A DNA stretch of 64,000 bases from Tetragonia tetragonoides. Its lineage: Eukaryota > Streptophyta > Magnoliopsida > Caryophyllales > Aizoaceae. Each line of letters begins with the position of its first letter. Position 1 is the first letter of the stretch. The stretch is from contig CM076142.1 in assembly GCA_038025085.1 (NCBI GenBank), forward strand, positions 1,525,501-1,589,500. Direction: 5' to 3'. Below are positions 1 to 11,089 of the stretch, one piece after another. A program made the position numbers and the translations under genes. Below the pieces are notes generated by a model that saw only the letters and a list, made by a program, of their open reading frames with translations, was not told the DNA's origin and did not search any database.

Positions 1-323
1 ACGTTGGGTTCGGCTGTCTCTCACTTATTGAGAGTATTGTTAGTTTTTCGTTTAGTCGTTCGTATGGTGCTATGGTGGATCTATTCTATCAAGAGGTGGT
101 CTACTATGTCGGATCGAAGCATTCAAAGCTATAGCAGAGGCTTCCGCGAAGAGGCTGTAATATGGAAAACAGCGATTAAATGGAAGCCGGTCGGAATTGT
201 TGAATCTCTAGTGCTACATAGCTTCTTCATTCGAATGTATTCTGATGTTTTAGATCTATTTCTTGTTGAATTCAACCCTTCTTGTAAGTGTCGTATGGCT
301 TTCAATTAATGGAATTTATTTTC

Positions 324-356
<33 letters not shown>
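1..356 (+). mobile_element. 3' end of a LINE-like element with poly-A tail
   Basis: A run of 28 A at 329-356 follows the sequence GTATGGCTTTCAATTAATG and a short CCCCTC. The minus-strand insertion at 58151-58696 ends the same way: GTATGGC, a TTAATG and then CCCCTCTC before its A tail. The shared 3' end and the poly-A mark this as the end of a non-LTR (LINE or LINE-mobilised) insertion whose 5' part lies outside the window. The open frame at 4-309 has no motif that I recognise and is probably not a gene. If the exon at 844-1112 belongs to a functional gene, this insertion lies in its first coding intron, in antisense orientation. Confidence 0.55.
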
Positions 357-359
<3 letters not shown>

Positions 360-843
360 ACATAATGAACATTACTTAATAAGGTACCTAGTTAAAAAAA
401 TTGGGCTTCAAGGTTCCACACACCTGACATTTATAATATATTTTTAACTTTTAGATAAACACACACCTACCATTTCAATATAAAGCAACTGCATCATATT
501 CACAGTAAGTTTGTTGACGTTTTTGGCTCGAAACCACTATGGATCCAAACAAGAATTAATCATACCCTTCCCACTTGGTGGACGAATAAAAAGAAGAGAT
601 GATTCTACAGCTTCAAAGAGTACAATAGAATGTAGGATATGCATATCAAAAAATAGTTCACAACAGCAGAACAGAAAAGAATTGAGAATATTCTACCAGG
701 CAGAAATCTGACATAACTTGCAAATTGCAACTCAATATAAAATTTCTCTCCCTTTTTTTTCCCAGTTTTTTGCGGGGGGGTTTGTTAGGACTTAGGAGGA
801 GGCTAAATATATGTATGAAGGAAATGTGTACCACAATACTTAC
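357..843. other. No gene seen; probable intron of the minus-strand SWIM-type gene
   Basis: AT-rich sequence between the LINE tail and the splice donor at 843. I looked on the minus strand for the next expected exon, the motif that follows the EYRL junction in this family, and did not find it. A small pyrimidine-rich stretch around 745-765 has no clear role. Confidence 0.4.
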
Positions 844-1112
844 AGCCTATACTCCAAATATTCATCACTTCTGTACTCCTTTAAGCTTCCTTTCAGCCGC
901 TTTCTCCCCCTCTCAATATGGAATCGAGTGGGAAATTCAACAGTAGAACATTCTCCAATTATAAACTCATCAACACGATCGTAAGGAATTTTAGCTACAT
1001 CATCATGGTGCTCAACTGTGCCAAACTTGGTCCACTCCAGATCAGAAGATGAAAATTCCCCTTCTGGTGGATATTGCACTTGAATATCATCAATGGACTC
1101 AACTATTTCCAT
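844..1112 (-). CDS. First coding exon of a SWIM zinc-finger / MULE-transposase-like protein (partial)
   Basis: Reading down from an ATG at 1112, the exon encodes about 90 residues starting MEIVESIDD, with the motifs WTKFGTVEHHDD, IPYDRVDEFI, GECSTVEFPTRFHIERG and KEYRSDEYLEYRL. I recognise these as the N-terminus of a conserved plant protein of the SWIM zinc-finger family (Arabidopsis At1g60560 type), whose later part carries a MULE transposase-like domain and a SWIM finger. The exon ends at a good splice donor, GTAAGTATTG, beginning at 843. No later exon is visible between 843 and 1, so the rest lies outside the window or has been lost. An in-frame stop precedes the ATG, which supports this start. 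Assignment rests on remembered family similarity; the molecular role of the family is not established. Confidence 0.5.
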
Positions 1113-2777
1113 CTACTCTTGCAGCAGCTACTTTTACAAGGAGCACGAGAATTGGAGCTTTTTCTGCAATGTTCACCAAGAAACTGGTTATGTTAACATA
1201 CTATCAAACAAAACTAGAAAAAGACAAAATTGACAAATATTTGGGAGAGGTCCTAGTATCTGAATCACTTGCATGGATATCAAGCTAGCTTTGCAAGGAT
1301 ATCCACTGAGAAAAACGTAAATAGGCCTCCAACTCAATATAACAGAAGCCGGTCATTCACCTAATTAAAAACCTTTTAAATTTGGCACGCTTTGGAAGAA
1401 AAAAAATTGAATATAATCAAAGATTTTCGTTGGATTCTGCAGTTTTTGAGGAATTAAGGGTGACCCATGTTTTGTAGGTAGAACCACACAGAAGTTCAAT
1501 GATTTTGATCACTCGGAGCTTCAAGCAATCCCAAAATCCCAGCAAGACCTTTATTTATTTTGGGTGAGTTCAGCAAACTGAAAGTGCATTCTCAATCACA
1601 CTGGTTTCATTTCATGGAAGGAAGCATGGAAGCTTCCTTCCAGATACCTTGAAGAGTTGAAGTACATCCGTCTGCATCATGGTTCACCAGTATTTGTGTA
1701 GACCACAAGTTGAAACAGCATTTCCTAAAACAGTGATGGTCACCTAAAAAATGCATTTTTATGCTAGCAGTTGACAAGTAACTCTTCCTTCCTAAGATTC
1801 TGATTGCCAATATCGAATCTCTTGCAAACCCTTTTCTTGGGATGGAAATCCCAGAATGAAAAGAGGCTTTGATTGGATGGGAAACAATAGTTGCCTCCAA
1901 GAATTGGGGGATCGAAAATATTGAAAATCAATTTTTGGTGTGCTTATACATAAAATTTTAACAGATTAAAAGCAAATTAGAACATAAAACAAATATCCTT
2001 AATCCTTTCAAACAAACAATGTACTACTACTAACATACTACTAAGTTTGGGCTATAATTGGAATCTATACTTCATATCTCTGCCAGAACAACCTTAAACC
2101 CTTATGAACTAATTCCGTTCCAAAAAAAAAAACCTCATGAACTAACAGCATAATACTGGCATCATAGAACGATACAAATGAAGTAGAACAGTAGTTTTAG
2201 CAGAAACAAAATTGTGACAACCATTTTCATATGACACAAATTCTATCCTTTTGTTGTTCCACAGTATATAATCAGGCTAACAATAGCAACAATATTGTAC
2301 CTCATATCAGAGCACCATAATCTGAAGTAAATAATACTGGGATTATACTTATACAATCGTTGGTGTTGAATAACACGCTTAATTCATTGAAATGATTATA
2401 AGGGGACATGGAAATGAAAGCAACAACAGGGTATGGTGAAGGGCGGTGGCTATGGTGAAAGGGCAATTTTAGGTCTATGGTTATAATAAAAAAAAAGTAG
2501 GAGAGAGAAAAAGGGTGACATACTAACCAGATGGAGGAGCCCTCGACGGTAGCACCGATGGGAGGTTGACGGCGACTTAGGGCGGCTACAACAGAGACAG
2601 GGAGATGAGAATGGAAGAGGGCGGTGGAGTGCTGGTGTGTGTGGTGAGTTCAGGCGAGTTCTGGGGGCCAAGAGGTGGAGTGGGAGGTTTATTTCGTGTA
2701 TGATGTGTCTTTTTCCATCAAATATGAGGGCAAATTTGGGAATCAAAATTAAAATGGAAGGCCACAAGCCTACAACT
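1113..2777 (-). other. Probable 5'-UTR/intron region of the SWIM-type gene
   Basis: No coding exon found. On the minus strand the block about 2530-2680 is GC-richer than its surroundings and ends with CTG|GTTAGTATG at about 2529, which would serve as a splice donor. A non-coding first exon there, spliced to just upstream of the ATG at 1112, would give a 5'-UTR intron of about 1.4 kb. This is an inference from composition and splice signals only. The remaining sequence, including frames at 1607-1900 and 2450-2767, shows no recognisable protein. Confidence 0.3.
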
Positions 2778-2789
2778 ACAAGAGATTAC

Positions 2790-2998
2790 CCAACAAGCGT
2801 GGTGGTCTTAGACTCTTAGTGATTCCATACTTACTCTCAAGTGATTTGGTAATGCAATATTATGGGTTCGAATTCTCATTCTCCCATGTCTTGTGACTCC
2901 TGGTTTCCAAGAATTATGCTAGACCCTTGTTCCGAACATGATGTAATGCCTCGATCACCATTCACTTGCACCCTCTTTTTGATGAGAAAAAAAAAAAA
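2790..2998 (+). mobile_element. tRNA-derived SINE (family A, full-length copy) with 12-bp target-site duplication
   Basis: The element is bracketed by the direct repeat ACAAGAGATTAC at 2778-2789 and 2999-3010. It contains a Pol III B-box match, GGTTCGAATTC at 2865-2875, and ends in a poly-A run. A candidate A-box lies near GTGGTGGTCTTAG at its 5' end. Together these are the hallmarks of a SINE of about 209 bp. Its 3' part matches a second, truncated copy at 59701-59770. Confidence 0.8.
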
Positions 2999-3010
2999 AC
3001 AAGAGATTAC

Positions 3011-3416
3011 TCTGTTCTTTTTTTCCTTTTCTTTTTTCATGGAGTACTATAATTTCATCTCTAAACAAACATTTTAATTTTTTAATTGTTTTTTATGGGC
3101 AAATAAACATTCAATTAAGATTCATATAACTTTCGTTAATGCTGAACCTGGTAGTTGTTCTGACGGTGGAAACATTGAAATTTATGTTATCGATTTCGCC
3201 GTTTATTTGGTTGCTTTGTAAGATCGAAGAAGACGCAATTAGGAATAAATATGAGTAGGGAAAATATGGCGAGTATGAGTATTTATCTTAAGAAGAAATA
3301 TGTTGACGACAGATAATGTGACTAGTACAAGGTTCAGCTCAAATGATGGAAGATATGTTAGTGATGATGATGATCAGACAAATTTGCCAAACTTAACCTA
3401 CCTCTCAAACTTAAGA
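3011..3416. other. Intergenic, no gene seen
   Basis: Spacer between the SINE and the LINE. Short T-rich and A-rich runs only; no motif, exon or RNA gene recognised. Confidence 0.5.
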
Positions 3417-5126
3417 TTTTTTTATTTTTCCTAAGCCAAGTACTTCTCATTACTGAATACTCAAAAGAAAGTTACAGCAGCTATATAAGGGAGTCACACA
3501 TGTGCATCTCCTCAGGGGCCATTGTGCCCGAGAACCCTGATGAGGAAGCCCATGTGGCGAAATTGTGAGCACGATAATTGTTATAACGAGGTACAAATAT
3601 TACATCCGAACAAAGTGAAAGCAGTAAAGAAGAAACATCTATAAGAGTAGAGCGAGTGACCCAAGGAAAAGGGGGGGCTCGATTGAGATCATCAACATTG
3701 AGCTTTGCATCAGTGAAGAAAAGTCCATGAGAGCCTCCAATGCTCTTTAGGTGGGAGAGGGCTCCTAGGATGGCATGAGCTTCGACAAGTGCAGGTGATG
3801 TGGAGACTATATCAGTGGCACCCGTAGCAGTAGTTGTGCCGTCTTCCTTGATTTTAATCCAGGCAGCCACAGAACATGAACGGCGAACAGCAGCATCTAC
3901 AAAATATATATGTTCCCATTGGGGGAGCGGCACAATAATATTAGGGGCTGGTGGGATTGGAGTAGTATTACCATTTGGTAGGAGGTTTCATTCTTTCCAG
4001 TGTGCATTGATAGTATCCAGAAGGACCGAGGGGTCCGAGATGTCAAATTCATGATCATGGATTTTCTTGTTACGAAACCACCAGATGGAGTCGAGAATGA
4101 AGGCTGCTAGACCAGCAGCTTCATGGGAGTTTGATTGAGGGAGCAGCAATTCTGGACGAGGGTTGAGACATTGGGGTAGCCATTCATAGAGAGAGGTGTA
4201 GGCAGTGTTGTCGGTGCGGAGACCGAGGCAATGGAACCAAACAAAGCGAGCCAGCGGTCAGGAGAAGAAGATGGTTGCCAGTTTCTGGAGAAGAGTTGCA
4301 AAGAGGGCAAGATGGGTCAATATGAGTGATGCGGTAATGGAGGATATCATTGAGTGGGATGGCATTTGAGGCTAGTCTCCAGAGGAAGATTCTAATTCGA
4401 TGGGGATCATTAGCTTTCCAAATAAGTTTCCAAAAGCCAGGCTCAAAATTTTCATTCGAAAGGGTGGAGTCAGAGAATAGATGGAATGTAGACTTGACAG
4501 TGTAGTCCCCTAATCTATCATGTGTCCAAATGGTGGAGTCAGTTGAGGGGGTGGATGGAAGGGTGATTTGGAGGATGGTTGTAGCAGAGGGTAGATCGAA
4601 CTGCTCGTGGATAAGGTTGGCGTTCCAAGTTGAGTTAACAATGCAGTTTGCGACTTTGAAAACACTCGTAGTGGCGGTTGGATGGGCTGTAGGTATGAAG
4701 CCCTGGGAGGTTAGGAACCCACGGATTGTTCCAGATATTTATAGTAGACCCATCTCCCACTAAGAAACAACCAGCTTTGAGGACAAGGTCCCTGTCGTTA
4801 GCTATCTCTTTCCAGACAGCGGAGTCACTTGCATTTAGGGGCACATGGTGAAATTCATGACGTCTGCAATATTTTTGCTTGAGTAGAGAGACCCATGGAC
4901 GCTTTGCATCACTAAAAACCTGCCAAGCCAGTTTGGAATGGATGACTTTGTTGAACTGTTTGAGTCTTCTAATTCCCAGCCCCCCTTGCTTCTTAGGGAT
5001 GCACATTGATTTCCAAGACTTGAGGTACATGTTCCTTTTATCCGGGTCTTTACCCCACCAAAAGTCTCTTAAGACACCATCCATATCATTGCAGAGAGTG
5101 GTGCTGAGAGTATTGCTAGCCATGGC

Positions 5127-5275
5127 TAGAGGGCCAATGTGCGGGCCGTGTCGTGCTTGGGCCGGGCTCCCAGGCGGGCCGGGCATCGACGGAGGGGGGC
5201 ACTTATTTGGCACGGCCAACCACCGTGCCGTGCGAGCCTGGGCTCTGGGCCTCGCTAGGAGGAGCACGGGATTGG

Positions 5276-5343
<68 letters not shown>

Positions 5344-5608
5344 TGCGCCCAGAAACACGAAGGCACAAAACCTTCACCAAATCACCATTGAAGTTCCCCA
5401 CATAATCACCACCATCAACAGATCCTTCACGGAGCACCACCACCATCACCAAATCCTTCACGGGCCGGGCTTCGTTTTGGGCAGGCACGACCAACCACCG
5501 TGCCGTGCGGACCTGGGCTCCGGGCTCTCATCTCGCCGGCACACATAAGGCCCTCGGCGGTCCGGTCAGGGCGGGCTTGGGCCTAGCCCGACCCACTGGC
5601 CACCTCTA
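5127..5608. mobile_element. Non-autonomous hAT element nested in the LINE, 8-bp TSD
   Basis: A 482-bp GC-rich block is flanked by GCCATGGC at 5119-5126 and again at 5609-5616. Its ends are imperfect inverted repeats: it starts TAGAGGGCCAATGTGCGGGC and the reverse complement of its end starts TAGAGGTGGCCAGTGGGTCG. An 8-bp target duplication with TAGAGG-type, GGGCC-rich termini fits the hAT superfamily. Removing the element and one copy of the 8-mer restores the reading frame of the surrounding LINE reverse transcriptase (PPYAMASNTL), which confirms the boundaries. It has no transposase, and holds an internal direct repeat (CCAACCACCGTGCCGTGCG near 5218 and 5491) and a long GA microsatellite. 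Confidence 0.9.
5279..5341. repeat. (GA)n microsatellite, about 31 units
   Basis: Uninterrupted GA dinucleotide run of about 63 bp inside the hAT element. Frames reading through it give only Arg-Glu or Leu-Ser repeats and are not genes. Confidence 0.95.
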
Positions 5609-5665
5609 GCCATGGCATAGGGGGGAGTGTGAATGCAACCGCTTGAATCAAAGTTGTTCTACCTG

Positions 5666-6255
5666 CAAATTACAAAATTTTAGATTTCCAAGATTCAAGA
5701 TTGATAGTTAGGAAAATTAACCCCTTGGCATAGAGCCAAAAAACAAACTAACCCCTTGGCTTACACCCCTTTTGATTAAGCATTAAAGATTGCTCATGTA
5801 AGGCTCTTTCAACCCTTGGTTTAACGGTTTGTTTATAGAAAGAAGAAAAAAAATCTCCACATCAACAAACTACATGTTGGCCTTCAAGCCAAGGAATGAA
5901 GGAAACACTTAAAGCCCAAGTGAGAAAACGATCCAGGAAGCAATAAATATCCCAAAGATCCAAAAAAACGGTGTTTCAGAACGGATCTCACACGCCACAA
6001 CCCACAACCCACAAATCATTCTGTTCGGTTGAATGTCCATTAACCTCCATTAACAAGCCCAAGCTGGTGAACCGTTCTTCATATTACCCACATTTTTCTC
6101 TCACAAATAACCATATTATGTCCTGCAATTCGTTCTTCAAAAATCACCAGAATCGTCAATTCTAACCAATGATTCATCAAATTAACCATCTCACTTTTCT
6201 GGGTTTTATTGTTTGATTGATGAGGGCAAAAGGGTAGGAGAGAGAAAGGGTGACA
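5666..6255. other. Upstream region of the rhomboid gene
   Basis: Spacer between the LINE breakpoint and the rhomboid start codon. The last 70 bases before the ATG are probably 5' UTR. I saw no clear TATA box or other gene. Confidence 0.4.
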
Positions 6256-9200
6256 ATGAGCCACCCACCGGCACCGGAGGTAGAATTCCGGCCGTTCAGA
6301 CGGTGGGTCTCATGGCTGGTGCCATTGATTGTGGTTGCGAATGTAGCATTGTTTTTCATCACAATGTATGTCAATGATTGTCCCAAGTATTCTTTCTCTT
6401 GTTTTCCTAAGTTTTTGGGAAGGTTCTCTTTTCAACCCGTCAAGGAAAATCTCCTTCTTGGACCCTCTTCAGCTACGTAAGTTCTCTTTCTTTCTTAAAT
6501 CTCTATGCAATTCAATTGTTGTTGTTTTAATGGTGTAGGAATTGGAACTGTAGTTGTTTTCTATGCTTGGAATATTTGATGTGATGGGTTTTTTGGAATA
6601 TTTGATGTGATGGGTTTTTTGGAATACTTTAGTTGCAATTGTCTTATTGGTTTTCTACTTTTTATGGATTCCATGACTTGTTGGATGCATGTATGAAATG
6701 GGTTTGCTAAAGATTTGTGCTTTAAGTATTGTAGCGTGGGGTTATATTTGGGTCTTGTACTGTGGAAGTTGGACTGCCAATTCCTTCTGGTTTGCATGAC
6801 TTGTTGGATGCATGTATGAAATGGGTTTGCTATAGCTTTGTGCTTTTTGTTTTGTAGTGTGGGGTTATGTTTTGGGTCTTGTCTCTTGTACTGTGGAAGT
6901 TGGAACTGCATATGGGTAAAATGGGGTGTTTGAATTGGAGATAGTTGGGGAGGAGGAACTTTGATTAGAGCTGTAAATGTTGATTTTGTTGGGCTACCAT
7001 TCAATTGTACCTATGACTCAGAACAAGGTTAATTATGAAGAAATGTAGTTGTGTTGCCTTTTCATAATCCGTAGTTCCATACCCAGAAAAAGGAGGTCAT
7101 GCAATGGTTGATGAACCTGTATCATTGCCAATTGTGGTAGGGCATCGGTGTGCAGTTAGTGTTTAAAAGGGAGGGTGGGGTGTTGGCTGAGGACAAGGTC
7201 GCGATAATTCTGTCGTGTTGTAAAGATTATATTTTTGTTACCTGCCAGAGGTATTATGATGCTTGCATTGTCATTGCACTACGTTGTTCAATGTTTGTCT
7301 ATTGTGGATTCACATGAATCAGGACTAAGCTTTGGATTTGCAAACCCTTACAAAAGACAGTCACTTATAGGCAATCAATGCATGCTGAATTGCTGATAAC
7401 TGACAACTGCACATGTGGTGATCACGTCCCTTATGGTGCAAAAAGGATCACTTTTATGAAGTTTTGTAATGACAGATAAAGGAGCTGATTTATCTAACTT
7501 ACCTGAATTTGTTTGTTCAGATTGGAGAAGATGGGGGCTCTGGAAGTGAGCAAGGTGGTATACCACCACCAGGCTTGGCGGCTGATCACTAGCATATGGC
7601 TTCATGCTGGGGTGGTACATGTGCTTGCTAACATGTCAAGCCTTCTATTTATAGGCATACGGCTTGAGCAAGAATTTGGTTTTGGTATGTTTTCTTCATT
7701 TCTCCCTCATTTTAATTTTCACTAATCTTGTGTTGATGGCATGTTATACCTCAAATTTCTAATGTTTTTGTACTAATAGCACAGCATAGCATCACATTGA
7801 TGTGTTGGCCAAGGCCTTTTTATCCATTCGTTATCGAACACTTCATTTATCAAGTCTCGTGATACACATACTGATCTGCATTGTGTTTCCCGTGGGTGTA
7901 AGGTGTTGTGATTCTCAAAGTTAAAATGTGTATTCATTATACATTCTTCTTTAAAAGAACAACATTGAGAAACCAAATGACCATCGTCCCAAACCAAAAA
8001 AAAAAAAAAAAAAAAAAATCTGTGCAGAACTTCAATCATATTGGTAAACGACTAGCACATAATATATTTTAACAAATGAACAAATCTTATTCTAATTTAT
8101 GGTTGCTGAGTGCACCAAAAAAAGGAAGGTAAAAAAGAGTTGCTGACATAATAATAATATGATCAATCATCTCTTTTGTTCATTTGATTTGTCAGTTTTC
8201 ATCTGTTAATGACCAGGTTTGGGTTGGTGAGAAGGGGGTAGTTTCTAATATGAGATTTGAGTGCTATTAACTGAAGGGTCTTTGGGTTGTCCCTTTTCCT
8301 TTGCCTGTTTTCTTTTGAGGGGTGTGATGGACACTATAATCATTGTGCTGTTGTCTCCTATGATACTATAAAAAGACGGGATTTCATTTTCATTATCTGT
8401 GTCATTTTAAGCAAAGACATTGTACAATTTGGTTTGCACTACTCTAACACAAGCCTTGTCCTTACAGTAAAGATTGGTTTGTTGTATGTGATCTCTGGTT
8501 TTGGTGCGAACATATTGTCAACTCTGTTTCTTCAATCAACAATCTCTGTTGGTGCTTCTGGTGCACTGTTTGGTCTACTAGGGGCCATGCTTTCCGAGCT
8601 GCTTACAAACTGGACAATCTATGCCAACAAGGTACTAAAGCTTACCCTTGAAGACTAGTTTCCATTGGCTATTTTCTTCACACTATTTATCTGTTGGGCG
8701 TGTGACACTACAGTTTTTGATGCTCAGTTGGCAGCATTGTTGACACTTGTATTGATTATCATTATAAATCTGGCTGTGGGAATTCTCCCGCATGTGGACA
8801 ACTTTGCTCACATTGGTGGATTCATTACTGGGTTTCTACTTGGAATCATACTTCTGATACGCCCACAATTTGGATGGGTTAGCCAAAAGCATGCTCGTCA
8901 AGGCCATACTTTGCGAACTAGTAAACCAAAGCACAAGACTTATCAGTATGTACTCTGGGTTGCCGCTGCTATATTCTTAATTGCCGGGTAAGCTTTTAAG
9001 GCTTTGTATTCTCTGGCTTTAATTTGTCCTCTTGACTGGCTTATATAGCAATGGTAGTAAACAACAGCCTTGCAACAAAGATAAAGCTCAGTCACCTAAT
9101 CTCTCGTTAGTTTTGTCTTATACTTTCTGTGTGCTTCAACTTTAAATTGTTTCAACATGAGACAGCAAAATATTGAAAAATCTTAAAATCCAGGTGAAGG

Positions 9201-9904
9201 TTCTATTTTCCCTCCCTCAGCCAGCCTTTCATTTATGTTTCTATTGCCAAAGTAGTTGAAGTTACCGCTGGGCTTTCTCTTAGGTTGGGTTTTGTTGCTG
9301 TGCCTGTGCATTCCCTTTACTTGAACTGAAAGCCTAGAATTTGTTTTTTGCAGGCTTACTGTTGGGCTGGTGATGGTTTTTCGAGGAGTTAATGCTAATG
9401 ACTATTGTTCATGGTGCCATCATTTGAGCTGTATTCAAACCTCCAAATGGAGCTGCAAAGCAAAACAAGAGTTCTGTGAGGTGATTTGAACAACTATTCT
9501 CATCTGCTGGTGTCAACTGCCATACTCAAACTTTTAACTTCATAAATCATACCTAAGATATAATGGAAACCTTTGAATTTCATACTCTATTCTAGATTTA
9601 CGTATCATCAAGGGAAGATCTCTTAATTCCTGCCTGTAAAAAGTTGCAATTAATTAAAATTATCAAAAAAGAACAAGTTTTAACTAATTAATGAAGCAAG
9701 GGAACTTGTAATTATGTTTAACCATTAGTGTAAGTGGCAACTGATCTTTACTGATTGTATATATGTGATTTCTTGCAGTCAACTCAATATGAGGACAAGT
9801 TAAACCTTACATGTCTCAGCAATGGAAGAAGCCACGTTTATCCATTGTTAGATGGTAAGTCTACTTCCCAGGTTCAACAGCTCTGCTCACAGCTTTGCAG
9901 TTGA
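6256..9904 (+). CDS. Rhomboid-like intramembrane serine protease (RBL family), six exons, 353 aa
   Basis: Coding exons: 6256-6476, 7521-7684, 8468-8631, 8728-8987, 9354-9480, 9779-9904. All junctions are GT-AG and in phase. The product is an S54 rhomboid with cytosolic N-terminus ([11 protein letters not shown]), a first membrane segment at about 19-38, and a six- to seven-helix core. Active-site features are present: the HxxxxHxxxN set H101/H106/N110, catalytic Ser159 in VGASGALFG, and catalytic His211 in AHIGGF. A cysteine-rich tail ([11 protein letters not shown]) follows, as in plant RBL proteins of Golgi and other endomembranes, where they cleave transmembrane substrates. The length is normal for plant RBLs. 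The start is the ATG at 6256; an upstream GTG is not needed. I ended exon 5 after CysGlu at 9480, because reading on reaches a stop within nine bases while splicing to 9779 yields the expected family tail ([10 protein letters not shown]). Substrate unknown. Confidence 0.9.
6569..6620. repeat. 26-bp tandem duplication in rhomboid intron 1
   Basis: The unit starting GGAATATTTGATGTGATGGG occurs at 6569-6594 and again at 6595-6620, identical. Confidence 0.95.
6672..6912. repeat. 123-bp tandem duplication in rhomboid intron 1
   Basis: CATGACTTGTTGGATGCATG starts at 6672 and again at 6795. The two units stay alignable to about 6912 (matching TGTGGGGTTAT and CTGTGGAAGTTGGA blocks) with small differences, which indicates an older local duplication. 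Confidence 0.9.
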
Positions 9905-11089
9905 TCCATTCAAATTTTCTTGCGATGACGAAGACGGCAAAGGAGTTGGCTATTTGCCTTTGGCATGAGACACCATTAATCTAGCAACACCCTGTAAAAA
10001 TAGAGACTAATAATGTTAGCGATTTAATTCTTTGATTTTTTTTATTCATTATCACTAGCTTTTATTTACTATATCATGTATTTTTGTTATTTGGCTTCCT
10101 CATAGAATTCATCTGTTAGGAAATCATAAAAGAAGTGTAAACATAACCTGTTAGCAGTTAGCTCCATAATCCATATGATAATTAGTGAGCTCACTGAGCT
10201 GTATTGTATGATGCTCCTCATGTTTGCATTTTGTAATGAGATGATTTCCCCTATGGACTATGGAGGAGTACCTTGTTTCTTTCCTAATATTAATTATTTT
10301 ATTCATTTCGATTGTGTACCACTTTCAAAAAATAATGACATTTTTTACATACCCTGTGTAAGAAGACATTGTGCACAAATATTTTTTCTTTAGTCTCTAT
10401 GTCATTTTCAAGTGTAAAGATTTTCATAAATCATCATTCTCAAGTGTAAAGATTTTTATGGACCCGAAAGAGTACACAACATTTGAAGTGAGACAAATGC
10501 TTATGCAACTGTAAATATAAATTAGTGTCCTTAGTTGTCCTCACGTAACCAAAACAATATTGGCCCACCTCATCAAAAATAAAAATAAAAATATTGGCCA
10601 CTCGACGAAGTTGATACCTCAATGTTACCGAACGAATCCTCCCCAATCGATTTTGCATCTTATTCAAACATTAAATATATCTTAACCACTTAGAAAACGG
10701 CAAACGATAACTAAATTGAATTAATCAAAATTTTGAAGATGATTAAATAGTACTAATCCTGTATTTTTTAAAACACCTGGGATACATGTGAGATTATAGT
10801 AGGACCGTTTTTAATTTATAAACGTCCGGCAAATGAGATCGACTGGGAATCACAAAGGATCCTTCAGGATTACTCACTATTAATTAGAGAGTATTTTCGG
10901 ATTAAAAAAAACCTTAAACCCCTTCATAAGCATGCGACTAAGAGCGCTAATTGTGGCTTATGTTTTCATTCTCCAGTGTTTAGCCCACTTCCCAAGCTAT
11001 TCCTGCATTAAATTCATAGAATTAAGCACCGTCCTTTTCATACTTCCATTTCTTGATCTACACTTTCTAAATGATTCCTTTTCATTACT
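9905..11089. other. Intergenic: rhomboid 3' UTR and GT47-1 upstream region
   Basis: Starts with the probable rhomboid 3' UTR. A short duplicated phrase (TCAAGTGTAAAGATTTT at about 10408 and 10440) is the only repeat seen. The last 100 bases are probably the 5' UTR of the exostosin gene. No additional gene recognised. Confidence 0.4.

Larger units (their letters stand above)
3417..5665 (-). mobile_element. Decayed, 5'-truncated LINE (RT C-terminus, zf-RVT, RNase H), interrupted by a hAT element
   Basis: On the minus strand the order is that of a plant L1-type LINE. At 5662-5617 the C-terminal part of the reverse transcriptase begins with AGRTTLIQAV. It continues after the hAT insertion (about 5118-4640) with FWWG and QGGLGIR followed by a GDGSTINIW block. 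A decayed zf-RVT region lies at about 4400-4110 and an RNase H-like segment at 3933-3481, including FFTDAKLNV and YNNYRAHNFA. Frameshifts separate the blocks, so it cannot encode an active protein. The 3' end is an A-rich tail seen as a T run at about 3417-3429. The 5' end is truncated near 5665, inside the RT domain. No clean target-site duplication of the LINE itself was found. Confidence 0.8.

Noticed and set aside
1607..1900. 97-aa minus-strand frame upstream of the SWIM-type exon
   Set aside because: No recognisable motif; lies in the inferred 5'-UTR intron.
5153..5548. Open frames through the GA repeat (131 and 79 aa)
   Set aside because: They are dinucleotide-repeat translations inside the hAT element, with no conserved part.
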